In this document: positions 46,477 through 57,859 of the stretch, piece after piece
How positions within the stretch are numbered: the stretch's first letter is position 1
Layout of the letters: each line of letters opens with the position of its first letter
Source of the DNA: Coccinella septempunctata
Lineage: Eukaryota; Arthropoda; Insecta; Coleoptera; Coccinellidae
NCBI RefSeq assembly: GCF_907165205.1
Contig: NC_058189.1
Coordinates: 50,556,270-50,620,269 of the forward strand
Direction of reading: 5' to 3'
DNA length: 64,000 bases
Translations under genes and position numbers: made by a program
Notes under the pieces: model-generated
What the model was told of the DNA's origin: nothing
Database searches by the model: none
What the model saw: the letters and a program-made list of their open reading frames with translations, nothing else

Positions 46477-47747
46477 CTCAGTGCTATGGGCGTTAGCTCA
46501 TTTTCATTATCTGTATAATTTCAAAATTTTATCTCGGGCAATAATGGAAGTTATGATAAATTCGAATTCATTGAAGATATTTTCATGTCCGTCCAAAGCA
46601 ATTTTGATCAGAATGCAATAAAGAGTTCTCCTTCTCCACAGGAATCTCATCCTATAAAATGTGAAGTGGATGACGCAGTTCGAAAATAATATCCTCTGCT
46701 AATAGAACCGGATAAATCATTAAATATGCACAGAACACATTTTCCCTCTTATACCTCAACGAAACGAAGAGGAACTTTCAGTATGATTTCTCATTTTAAA
46801 TGAGAGTAATTTTCCACCTTCCTGTCTATATAATGTTAAGATGAATTCCCTAGTATTACCAAAAGTCCTTTGTCATCTCTTAGAGGAAAATAATTGCAAA
46901 AAACTTCATTGGAATGGGAGGGTTTGAACAATATCTATTGAAGAGACTTACTTTGCCGATGAATGAAGATTAGAAAAATTCGTATTTTCTGTGAGGTTGC
47001 TTTCAATCCCAGCAAAAGGATGTGAATAACACTGCAATATCCTCCAGCTCCTACTTCGTTATTATGTACCCAGATAAATTTCTACCTAAATTAAATATAA
47101 AGCCAAACCTCAAGATATTATAAGAAATGAACGTTGAATTTTTCTCGTTCGCCTTTTTGGTCTTCATGGTGCAATTTATACAAGCGGATAAAATTGAGTT
47201 CAATTTCAACAATCCTCATATGTTTTTATTGGACGTTTTCGAGATGATTTCATTTCAGATTCCTTACAAGTTATCAACAATTTGTAAGAAAAGTAGAAAA
47301 TATTTGCAAAGTAAGATCTTTTCTGTCATAATGTGAAAAATATCTATTTATTATGGAGTCCTTCAGGTAAAGACAAAAATTTGGGATCGTTCATAACATT
47401 CTGAAGATTAATGTTAAAAATTCAAGGACTGGGACATGAACGTTTAAGTGGAATACCGATATTTTGAAACCAAATACTCAATCTTCATCATCAAGAATTT
47501 CATGCTCACAGTTTTCAAAATACTTTCGCATACGTTTAGTGTTTTTGTAATACAGAGTTGACCAAAAAACTGTGGTCGCTCATAAAAGAACTTGATGATG
47601 ACGTTTCCAGAAACTCCTGCGAGCCCTGTTATTTTTTATTTATATTCCTATAGTACACCTCCAAATAGTTCTAACCCTGTATAAGCTGCTAAAAAATGGT
47701 CTAGTTTAGACTAGCTATAAGGAGCTAAAAAATGCCGCAATTTTGAC
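46477..47747. other. Gap with no recognised feature
   Basis: AT-rich. A short + strand frame at 47127 starts with a signal-peptide-like hydrophobic run but has no family resemblance. Confidence 0.35.
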
Positions 47748-47757
47748 TAACTATAAC

Positions 47758-48460
47758 TTGATTTTTCTATTTTTCATTTGACTTGTCCTATACATTGTAA
47801 ATGTCTTAAGGTACCAATAAATATATTTTTATAATTATTACGTTGAAGTATTAAAAGTAAATAGCCATAAATACAAGCCAGTTGTACTGTCAATTGTTAA
47901 TTCATGTGAAATTTTTGTTTAAACGTTAAGTTTCTCTTGCCTTGAAACTTCCTATAATTCTTTTGACGTCTATTGAATCAACATGATTTTTGTTTAAGAA
48001 TTTAACATTCTTGTAATTATACGTTAATTCCTTGGAGAGTTACCCATTTCCAACCACTGCATCATATGCATTTCATCTTCGGGTTAATATTTTTGAAATC
48101 TAAAACGTATTCGAACTTTAGCCAGAGAAGATAACGAACATTAACTCTCCTCAAGCTAGTGCATATTATGATATTATACTGATCTCTTGTATTTTCCATG
48201 CGAATAACTGGATTTGGTATGCCTTCAATCAGTTTGTATAAACTTCAATTATGTTCGTCACATATTTCCCGAAGAGATTCGACATTGTGATAAAAACGTA
48301 ATAACAGAAACTTTTACGTAGAACGGGCAACATAGCGTTGATTTAAAACCCAAAAATGTTTTGACAAGCTTCGTAACCCCACATTTTCGTACTATACAGA
48401 GTGAAATGTGTCAAATTTCCATGGCCAACCGACTGCTAAAATAAAAGTGAATGGAGTATA
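47758..48460 (+). mobile_element. Family A DNA transposon, copy 3, left-truncated
   Basis: Begins inside the element (TTGATTTTTCTATTTTTCAT) and ends with the intact right terminus GTGAATGGAGTATA. AACTATAACTT is present on both sides (47749-47759 and 48460-48470). Confidence 0.75.
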
Positions 48461-48648
48461 ACTATAACTTCGATATCACTTCGTCGATTTTGAATTTTTG
48501 CCATTTTGCCGATTTATTGCGTTGCTATAGAAATATCACTGGATATTCATGGAAGTCTGGCTTTTTCTCGAAATTTCAGATAAAACTTTCATGTTTCTTC
48601 ACCTTTTGGATTCTCTAGGGTTTTTCTTTATTTTGGGTGTATGATATA

Positions 48649-49308
48649 CAAGGTGAGTCTTTGACTGGTACAAATATTTTAACAGTAGATTTTTGAGGTA
48701 AAAAGAAACACTTTTCTCCTATACCATTTTTTCCGATACGGCCCTGATGAAAATATATAGCCATTTTAAGTTTTTAGAATGAGCTGTGTCACCCCTAGAG
48801 AAACAAAATTCTCTTCAGAATAACAAGCTACATCGGTGACACTACACATTTGTGGCTCTTTTAAAAAGAGTTATATTCGGTCGAAGTACCCAATTTTTCG
48901 AATTTCACAGATACTTTCGAATTTTTGAACATCAAATCACTCGAAAACGGCGCATTATACGAGAAAATATGATGAATATTTCTATTTTACAGAACGTTCA
49001 AATATTCATTCTTCAAATTTTTTGTGTTTATATGGTACGTAATGGTAATAATGAGAAAACTGAAAGACGTGGGTGATACCTTGTGTTCGAAAAAGTTTCA
49101 TCTAATAAATGGAAAATTATATTCCGAAATAAATCTGATTCGAAAAACCGTTTGAGATAGAACTGAAAATAATATTTTTTATGGTTTTCCAACAGCATGT
49201 ATTTTTAAAACCGAGCCGAATCGGAAAAAATGGTGAAGGAAAAAAGTGTTTCTTTTGACTTCAAGAATCTACTGTTTGAATATTTGTACGAGTCAAAGAC
49301 TACCCTTA
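48649..49308. mobile_element. Family D element, copy 5
   Basis: CAAGGTGAGTCTTTGACTGG at left, GTACGAGTCAAAGACTACCC at right, with the usual internal blocks (GAAAACGGCGCATTATACGA). Confidence 0.8.
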
Positions 49309-50204
49309 TAGTAGAAATGAATCCTCGATTTTTTTTTTAACAATTTGTTCAACGTAACGGGCGTTACAGCGGATTAGATATACAATAATTGTAATCATTA
49401 TGGTTCTATTGAATTAAATGGAGTTCGAGTTGCATTTCAGTAAAAAATTTGAGTTTTTTTTTTATGTTACCATTCGAAAGATGCTTTATCTCTAATGTGT
49501 AATGAATTCAATTTTTACGGATTGCAGAAGCGCTAGTTGTACATACCTATCACTGTCTCATGATAGTGTCAGTGATGAAAGGTATCAATTTCAACTTCAA
49601 GCTAATAATGTTACAAAGAGGATGATAATGATTTTTGCAATTTTATTACTAGAAATAATAAAAATTAATGAAAAGAATGAGTTAGATGAGTGAGTTTGAA
49701 ACACTCCCAAAATTTGTGAGCATCCTTAACTTTTGTAAAGCAGTATATTTGCCATGAAAAATTCCAACGAGAATTTCGATACACGACCGATAGAAAGCCA
49801 TCGGAAAATTGAATTTTATAGGATATCTGCATTCAAGTTCAAAACGTACCGGGTACGGAGCGTTACGTAATAACCGAATGTAGCAGAAATTCCGCTATTA
49901 TCAAACCCGCTGCATGCGGAGCAAGGAATGATTTGTGCAACTACGTTTAACGAGCTGGAATACGATGAGCTAGACTGAAAACGTTGGGAGATGTTATCTC
50001 GGAAGGTCGGGGACATATGCTACTTTTAATATATGGAAATTGAAATGAGGTACGAGACACCGATTATTTCTTGTTGCAGACTCCCCTTTTATATAATTGA
50101 AAAAAATGCAAGGTTTTTCATACCTTATTGGAATGCAAGTTTTTTCATATCTTGTTAGAATATTGAGGTCATATTTTCCAGTGTCTTCATTTTGACCATT
50201 ACAT
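49309..50204. other. Gap with no recognised feature
   Basis: Short frames of about 65-108 codons without resemblance to known proteins. Confidence 0.35.
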
Positions 50205-50966
50205 CTAATATATAAAATTCTCGTGTCATAGTTTTCGTTACCATACTCCTCCGAAACGGCTTGACCGATTTTGATGAAATTTTTTGTGCTTATCCGGTAT
50301 CTATGAGAATCGGCCAACATCTATTTTTCATCCCCCTAAATGTAAGGAGTAGTCCACCCCAAAATTTTTTTTTTTATTTTTTAGACAAAATTTTTAATTT
50401 CTATTTTTTTATGATACAACATACAAAAATACATACAATCCTCAATTTTCACCCTTCTACGATCAACCCTTATTTTTTAATAGCCTTTTTAGTAATTTAA
50501 TCATTAGGAAATTATTTATATGGCAAAACAACGTTTGCCGGGTCAGCTATCTATGAGAATCGGCCAACATCTATTGTTCATCCCCCTAAATGTTAGGGGT
50601 AGTCCACCCCTAAATTTTTTTTTTGTATTTTTTAGACAAAATTTTTAATTTCTATTTTTTTATGATACAACATTCAAAAATACATACAATCCTCAATTTT
50701 CACCCTTCTACGATCAACCCTTATTTTTTAATAGCCATTTTAGTAATTTAATCATTAGGAAATTATTTATATGGCAAAACAACGTTTGCCGGGTCAGCTA
50801 TCTATGAGAATCGGCCAACATCTATTTTTCATCCCCCTAAATGTTAGGGGTAGTCCACCCCTAAATTTTTTTTTATTTTTTAGACAAAATTTTTAATTTC
50901 TATTTTTTTATGATACAACATGGAAATTATTTATATGGCAAAACAACGTTTGCCGGGACAGCTAGT
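50205..50966 (+). mobile_element. Helentron/HINE-like element with internal tandem repeats
   Basis: Begins ATATATAAAATTCTCGTGTC, passes through CCGAAACGGCTTGACCGATT and ends AACGTTTGCCGGGACAGCTAGT. From memory these are characteristic termini of Helitron-like (Helentron-associated) repeats of insects. Inside, a 250-251 bp unit beginning CTATGAGAATCGGCCAACAT is repeated at 50301, 50551 and 50802; the last unit carries an internal deletion. No coding sequence. Confidence 0.6.
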
Positions 50967-52108
50967 ATCATATAATATAAATATGGGAAATTCGAAGATA
51001 ACCAACGTTAAAAGTTGAATGATCACTAACGAGGTATTGAATTAAACACTGTCGTATTCGTTATTTTCAAATATATGTACAAGTTTTCGAGGGACTGGAA
51101 TAAATTTTAAAAAACAGAAGTTAAGTCATTCCTTCAACACCATGCTTCTAGATATGTGACAAACGGCACCAGTTATACAGTACATCATAATTCGAATGTC
51201 GTTGGGCATCTTTATATCTTGTTCATCCACAATAAAATTTGAGTGTACCACACCTGAACTTGAAACTTCGGACTGTTTTGATTTGCTGCTCCCCATTTTC
51301 TCTTCAAAGTCAAAGCTCTACAAAGAACACACAATAAGGGAAAACAGTGCTGCTTTCGATCTCAAGAATCTACTGTCAAACTATACAGGCTGTTTTCAAG
51401 GTTGGAGCGTTTTCTTGACAGAAGTTAGAACTTCAAAACAAGTCGTTTAACCAAAAATTATCCACATAAAATATCCAAGATGGCTCAGATACAACCCCTA
51501 GGGCCTAGAAGGTCGACAAAATTTGATTGAATTTCAAGTACGGGACTGTGGAAGGTGATTTCGGCATTGCAAAAACGAAACAAAACATAAACATATGGCT
51601 GGACAATGAATGGTTCAGTACCAAGTTATTCGCGTTAGACGCATCAGGTCACTTTTGAGAGAATCATAAATGTTGTATCGTGCAATTGAGGGTGAAAAAA
51701 AATGTAGAGAATCGAGGCAGTTTCTTGAGAGTGTTTATGTCAGTTATGTTGAAAAAGTGCTATGATATTTCCCCATTTCATCCCATTTTTACGACGATTG
51801 TTGGAATGTTCGAATAGGACCATTGTGATGCCCATTGTGAAAAAATCCGTGAATAATTTAGACGAATTTTATTTGTGAGATTTTGAAGAATTATTCTATT
51901 TTTTACACCTATGTCCTAACTCTATTCTGTCAGTTGGAATCAAAATGAGTTATTTCATAAAATCGTGTTAGTTCCTAAAAAATAATGAGAACAATTCGGC
52001 AATCCTAAGTTTCCATTTTCATTACCACGTGAATATCGAACGAGCCAATATCCTAAACGAAACCACATGGTCGAATCAGGAGATGATTTTTTTCCCACTG
52101 CTTTGCCA
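50967..52108. other. Gap with one small family D fragment
   Basis: About 51340-51385 resembles family D (CTCAAGAATCTACTGTCAAA). Otherwise unclassified. Confidence 0.35.
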
Positions 52109-52701
52109 TAATGGGGAATTCTCCTCAATTTTGGTTATTACTGCATATGCAAGTTTGAGCTGAATAATTAGGAGTTTCATTCATGATTTTATCAAATCAC
52201 CGCGAAAACTATTCAAAATCATCCTTCAAATATGGGGTTTTAAAATTTAAATCGCTTTGTGTGGATTTTACGATTTGGCAACAGCGCATACAAGACAATG
52301 AAAAGAACAATGTACGATCAGCTTGTTTATAAAATAACAGCTGTTGATCAACAGGCGCCTATTTACTGGCGAGCTTCAACTGCAACTGGCCATAAAAATC
52401 CCATAAAATTTTACGACCTTCCTCGTTCGTCGCAGACTTCATAGACAGCCATCTTTGTCTATCTCATCAAGATAATGTATTTGTTGTGATTTATTATCAA
52501 GGCATATTTCAGTCGATGTTATCAACTTGTGAAATCCATATGAAACGCTTTAAATTTTAAATACCCATTTTTATTTTTCATTTTCAAGTGCTTAAAATAT
52601 TTTTTTTTGGGAAACGGTTGAAATGGTTGTTTCAAAATATGACGTTTCAAAGATATTTCATAAAAAATACATCATTCTCGTCAGAAGGAGTATTCCCTAT
52701 T
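52109..52701. mobile_element. Family C element, copy 3, inverted
   Basis: Starts ATAATGGGGAATTCTCCTCA and ends GTCAGAAGGAGTATTCCCTAT, with CAGTCGATGTTATCAACTTG inside. Opposite orientation to copies 1 and 2. Confidence 0.75.
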
Positions 52702-53149
52702 CAGCGAATAAACTGTCGTATGAGGATCTATTTCAGTAATCATTTTCAATTTTTTTTTCAACTTTGACATTTTGAAAGTTTTGTATAGGTGATTTTTGGT
52801 GAAATGCTTCATTTTGACCAGTTCTACCTTCTGTTGGAAATAAAGCATCACCTTCAAATACACCCTGTATAAATGAGCTTTCATCTCTAGGTAGAACTAA
52901 AAGCAATATAAGGGGGTTGTTGAAATTAATCCTATAATATTATAAGTCGGAGACATTACATTCGATTATGAATGTATTTTTATTGAATTTTTGCGCAGTT
53001 AATAGTTCAAGTAGTTAAAGTTATAGTTCGGCAGTCAAGTGTCAGAAGTGTTTTTGAATTTCTTTCGAGTTTTTTTCTATTCTATAATAAATATATCTAT
53101 GGAAGATGATTCCCCAATATAAGGGCCCTGACATAACTATACCACTCAA
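52702..53149. other. Gap with no recognised feature
   Basis: AT-rich, no element ends recognised. Confidence 0.35.
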
Positions 53150-53785
53150 GGGGGGACAGTTTGTTGTAATGAGGTTTTTTCCTAAGCTCTTGGTATCATA
53201 CGCCGAATTGTATGGTACCCTAAATTCTTCTTAATCTAAAAATGTCAGCATGACATTCAAAAGAATATTAAGGTGGGTATTTGGTAAAAAATTCTTAGAA
53301 GAATCTCCAACCCGGAAAACTGCAGAAAATTGTTTTTCTTTTTTAATTTCCATGTATACTAAGCTAAAGACACGAATCTTGGTAAATATTTATCATAAAA
53401 ACAATAATACCGATACCAGAATTGTGCACTGACATTTTTTGTCACACAGATTTTGTCTTTAGCTTGGAAAATGAAAAAGAAAAACATTTTTTTGTTGTTA
53501 ATCTTCGGAGGGGTATAATTTCTGGGGTTGGTTTGTGATTTTCAAAAAATGTTATACCTTCTAAATACATATTACAATTTTTCTCCAAGAATCACCCCTT
53601 TTCATTTTTTCGGTATATATATATTCTTTTGAATGTCAGCAATACATTATTAGGTATCAAACAATATAGCATATGTCATGAGTTTTAGAAAAGGTTAGTG
53701 TAATGGGGTATCATACAATTTGGAGTATGATACAAAAGTTTAGGAAGAAACCTCAGTAAAAAAACCCTTTCTCCCCGTGAGTAGT
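53150..53785. repeat. Foldback element, about 635 bp
   Basis: AATGAGGTTTTTTCCTAAGC...TATCATACGCCGAATTGTAT at left is mirrored at right (ATACAATTTGGAGTATGATA...TTTAGGAAGAAACCTCAGT). Inner arms match as TGACATTCAAAAGAATAT and its complement ATATTCTTTTGAATGTCA. Outer GGGGGACA/ GGGGAGA words close the ends. Confidence 0.7.
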
Positions 53786-54480
53786 GTAGTGATGACAAAT
53801 TTCTTTACAGAATAAGCTTCTAATACTGAAGGGCTTCGTTTCCATTGACATAAAAATTTCTTTATTCTCTTTCCATTTCGAAATAATATCTGAAACAAAG
53901 AAACAGAGCAGAAAACGAAAAAAAAAAGTGAATAATAAGGATCCAAACTTATTTTAAGACTTGAGGATGACTGAAGAAAAAAATAAATAATCAAAGGTAC
54001 ATAACTTAATTTTCCATTGCACTGGGAGAAATATCATCTTTGCGTCAAAAAACTTATGCTGATCTTGGTGGAAGACCACCCTCGTCGTTAGAAATGCCTT
54101 CAGAACTCAAATTAATAATAGCCAAATCTTGCTTTTGACTGGGAGGATCTTTAGACCTGGTCCAATCTTCCAAGTGATGATTCTTCTATTCTTCAGTTCA
54201 AGGAACGCTACAGGACCCTTATATTTGGGAATCATCTACCATAGATATATCAGTGGTTATTCAGTAGAAAATTGAAAAAACGGGAAAGAAATTCAAAAAA
54301 CTTCTGACACTTTATTGAAAATATATATTTTTTTTCGGTGTCATTCAGATCCAGCAGGTATAGTGGATAAATTTTTAAAATTTCGAACTATTCCTCAATA
54401 CAACGCCGATTCCGCATAATGAAAAACTTTCGGTGTAAATTCCGTATGAATTTCTATTTATGTCGAGAATTTCAATCCTT
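53786..54480. other. Gap with no recognised feature
   Basis: AT-rich spacer, nothing classifiable. Confidence 0.35.
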
Positions 54481-54489
54481 TTACATTCC

Positions 54490-54800
54490 TAGCATTCATT
54501 GCATTCATCTGTCGAATTTGAGGTACTCGAAAATCCCCTGCAGGCCGATATCCTACGTGATAGGAGCAAATCGTTCAACAGATTCCATCTTTTCTGCTCG
54601 CCGGAGTACATTAAATCCAATTCTGAATACTCTCGAAGCTCCCATCCATCACGACAATTCGCGATTCAATATGGTCTTCTGGAATATCGTAGATACATCT
54701 TGTCACTCCCAGGTAAAGGCAAACTTCCCTAGGCACACACGGATGCAATTCGAGTTCATTAGGATTCAGGTCGTCTGGGAAATGCAGATCTGTTATTACA
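54490..54800. other. Coding-like island of unknown identity
   Basis: GC-richer than its flanks and open in several frames. On the minus strand, after a good acceptor (CTGCATTTCCCAG), the frame reads DDLNPNELELHPCVPREVCL, then YDIPEDHIESRIVV, and stops. A second minus frame continues with GWELREYSELDLMYSGE. On the plus strand, between an acceptor (TTTTACATTCCTAG at 54492) and a CAG/GTAAAG donor (about 54714), two frames are also open. I recognise no domain. Possibilities are an exon of an unidentified gene, a decayed retrotransposon ORF1, or an unusual CCN exon; none is supported firmly. Confidence 0.3.
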
Positions 54801-55365
54801 TCACATTAGAGGTACCTTGTAATCTTAGTGAGAGCACTGGTACGTGAAAATTATTATAAATGCCCGCGTAAACGTATCCAGGCTGGTTTTAGAGCTATGT
54901 TCTCTGTAACCTTCGGTAAACAGACAGGGGCAACACGAATTTTGTGGCGGTGTTTGTAACAAGAAATTGCCTAGAGGAAGTTCGGCGCTAAGCGAGAAGT
55001 GGATTAAGTGGTTCAGTTTGCAGAATGTATGAAATGGGGGAATTATTTCTTTCGTCGTTAAGCCGTTCCGAACGTAAAACTTCGGATTCCCAACTCTTGC
55101 GATCTACACGAAATGCAGTCTTTTGACGTCAGGGACAAGAAGGCTCTAACAAGGAGTTACAAACTTCCAAGTAAACCGGGTGGGGCAATGTGCCTCCTCA
55201 TATCATATCGATATAAAAAAACATGATTTTGAAACGAATGCTAGTAACGTAACGGTAAAGAAGAAAATTTCTTTATCGAGTAATGTTCACTAGTATTGTT
55301 GTAAAAAAAATATCATTAACAAAAGACACAGACATGATTTTCATTGATTGAGGGTTAGCCACCCT
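54801..55365. other. Gap with no recognised feature
   Basis: Somewhat GC-richer sequence at 54880-55200 with no element ends or recognised protein. Confidence 0.35.
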
Positions 55366-55367
55366 TA

Positions 55368-56308
55368 GAGTCATTCGGGGCAACTGTGCGCACTTTTGTA
55401 TTTCAAGCCATACCCTGTTTCAAATGTTGAAGCTAGGAAAATTAAATCATATTCATAAGATAGAGAATTTTCTAATCTATAAAAAAACATCAAAAAGCCA
55501 ACAAACAAAAACGTTTTCTTTCCGCAAAAAGAAATTTAATGGTGAAAGTGTGCGTTCACATGCCCCGCATTGCGGGTAAGTGTGCGCACCCTCACGGAGT
55601 AAGTGAACGCAGTGCTTAGTGAAACACCCAATCAAAACAAATTACAAAATAATGTCATCAAAATGTTACAATATTAGAGAAATGCTGTTTATTGTCAATA
55701 CAGAAGCGCCTTTTTATAAGCACTGCATTATTGTTCGTGCCACAATTCCTGGTCAACAAAACACTTGATACATTAGGGGAATGTATGCCCCTGTTGGTGG
55801 CTCTTCATATTTTTCCGAACAAATAGGACAATATTGATCGAGTTCCAACCAAGAAAATCAACAATGTCATAATTTATTCCTCACTGAACTAATGCCCATA
55901 TAATGAATCTATATGCGCACACTTACTCGCGCACACTTTTCCCAGTAAGCCAAAATTTGAATTGACGTTCTTATAGAGTTGAGCAGCTAAGAGAACCTAA
56001 AATTTTTTATTATATATTTAGATTAATATGCCCATGATCGAATAAAATATTGTTTAACACTGTCGGACTCGGAACTTGGACCTGGCAGAATTTGCAGAGA
56101 TGCTAAAAATTAACAAGAAAACTAGTGAATTTGATTGATTGCAAATAAAAAGTTAACGAAACGTCGCACGGCGCACTCCTATGAAAAACTAATTTGGGGA
56201 TTCTGCGCCCTTGCTTCACCCAAATGAACCCCCCTTTCATACATTACATAGTCGAGATATACGCACTGCGCACACTTACCCACTGCGCTCAGTTACCCCG
56301 AATGACTC
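55368..56308. mobile_element. Pogo/Tc1-like MITE, 941 bp
   Basis: Inverted ends GAGTCATTCGGGGCAACTGT and GAGTCATTCGGGGTAACTGA (complement of right) lie between TA dinucleotides (55366-55367, 56309-56310). GTGCGCAC-type words recur at both ends and inside (about 55390, 55585, 55925, 56268). No coding frame of note. Confidence 0.8.
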
Positions 56309-56739
56309 TATTGATAATGGAACGGATCATTCAGAAAATTTATGTGCTAATATTATTCAGGAATTTTCAATGAATTTTCTAAAGAATAATTTTCTCATAA
56401 TCGGATCAAAAGTAGATTCGTGACGTCTTGTTAATAAAAATAAGATTTGGCATCGTTGTACAGGGTGATTCATAACTATTGGGACATAGGCTAAGGGCAG
56501 ATTGTTTGGACCAAAATATACCCAAATAAAATATTGCTGTGGAAAAAAAGATAGAGGGCGTTAAAGTTGAATTTTTATAAGGGGCCATTGAGTTATGACT
56601 CATGTATAAGATTCATATAATTCCACATTTTATAGTTCCGATGACCACTTTCCATCAAAACTTTGCATTCAAATATTGCAAATATGGGAAGCAGTTGCTT
56701 CAACGTGGAATTTTTTAGATGAGTCGACAGAATCGACTA

Positions 56740-57215
56740 TAGGCTCAAGTCTTCTCCCTTTTCAAGGACATTATATATTTCACAATAATCAAAAATTGGC
56801 TCTACTTCAATAAATTAATAATAAATGAGGAAAAAACTGCAGAATTAATTTTCAGTACTGATAAATCGCGCCGAGATCTGAATGCTCGGAAAAAAGTATA
56901 CTATTAGAAAATTCAACAAAGTTTTCGGGTCTATATATTGATATATTTTTGAGATGGTACCACCACAATGAGTACTTATCAATTAATGTAAGTAAAATCC
57001 GTTTTGGCATAAGAAAATTGTCAAAGTATACTGTCACTGGAAAAGAATTGAGGATAATTTATTTCGCGAATGCTGAGTCAATTATGAGGTATGGTATAAT
57101 TTGCTGGGGAAGTAGTTCAGCGGTAGATGTAATTTTCAGAGTTCAAAAGAAATAGTACGAATTATGTATCATATGTCATTTAGAGAGTCTTATAGAGGAG
57201 TGTTCAAGTAAAATA
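56740..57215 (+). pseudogene. Jockey-like LINE reverse-transcriptase remnant
   Basis: Plus-strand text FFGLYIDIFLRWYHHNEYLS, SKIRFGIRKLSKYTV, then RIIYFANAESIMRYGIICWG and SSAVDVIFRVQKK matches the segment after the catalytic box in jockey-clade polymerases. It is the same region, though not the same copy, as 33.8-34.1 kb. A TAG follows QKK, then a related text continues. A family D element cuts it off at 57236. Confidence 0.8.
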
Positions 57216-57235
57216 GAATTTTAACTCTTTATATA

Positions 57236-57850
57236 CAGGGTGAATCTTTCACTCGTACAAATATTTTAACAGTAGATTCTTGAGGTCGAAAGAAACACTT
57301 TTTTTCTGATTCGGCAGTGATAAAATGATATAGCCATTTCAAGTTTTCATAATAGCTGTGCCAATCCAGGAAAAAGAAAATTACCTTCAGAATAACCAGC
57401 TAAATCTTTGACACTACACATCTGTGGATCTTTCATATAGATTTGCATTCAGCCAAAGTACCCAATTTTCCGAATATCACAGATATTTTTTTATTTTTGA
57501 ACAACAGATTACTCGAAAACGGCGCATTTTACGAGAAAATAATGAAGAATACTTTTAGTTTAAAAAACGTTCAAATATTCATTAGATAAGCATCCAACTC
57601 AGTTTCAAGAGTTGGGTTCTTTGAATTTTTGGTTTTTTTATGGTATATAGTCGAAATGAGAAATTTATATTTATATTTATAAACTGGAAGACGTGGGTGA
57701 TATCTTGTGTTTGAAATAAGATGATTTTTCGTTACTCCCAATGATTTTTATAAAACCTTTCAATTAGAATAATTCAATTGATGAGATACGTTTCAAAACA
57801 GATTTTGTGACAAACTATCAACAAAACAATAAGAACTAAACAGGGTGAGC
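57236..57850. mobile_element. Family D element, copy 6, right end disrupted
   Basis: CAGGGTGAATCTTTCACTCG at left and the usual internal blocks to about 57715, then diverged sequence and CAGGGTGAGCCTTTGACTTG at 57841, directly before the hairpin element. Confidence 0.65.
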
Positions 57851-57859
57851 CTTTGACTT

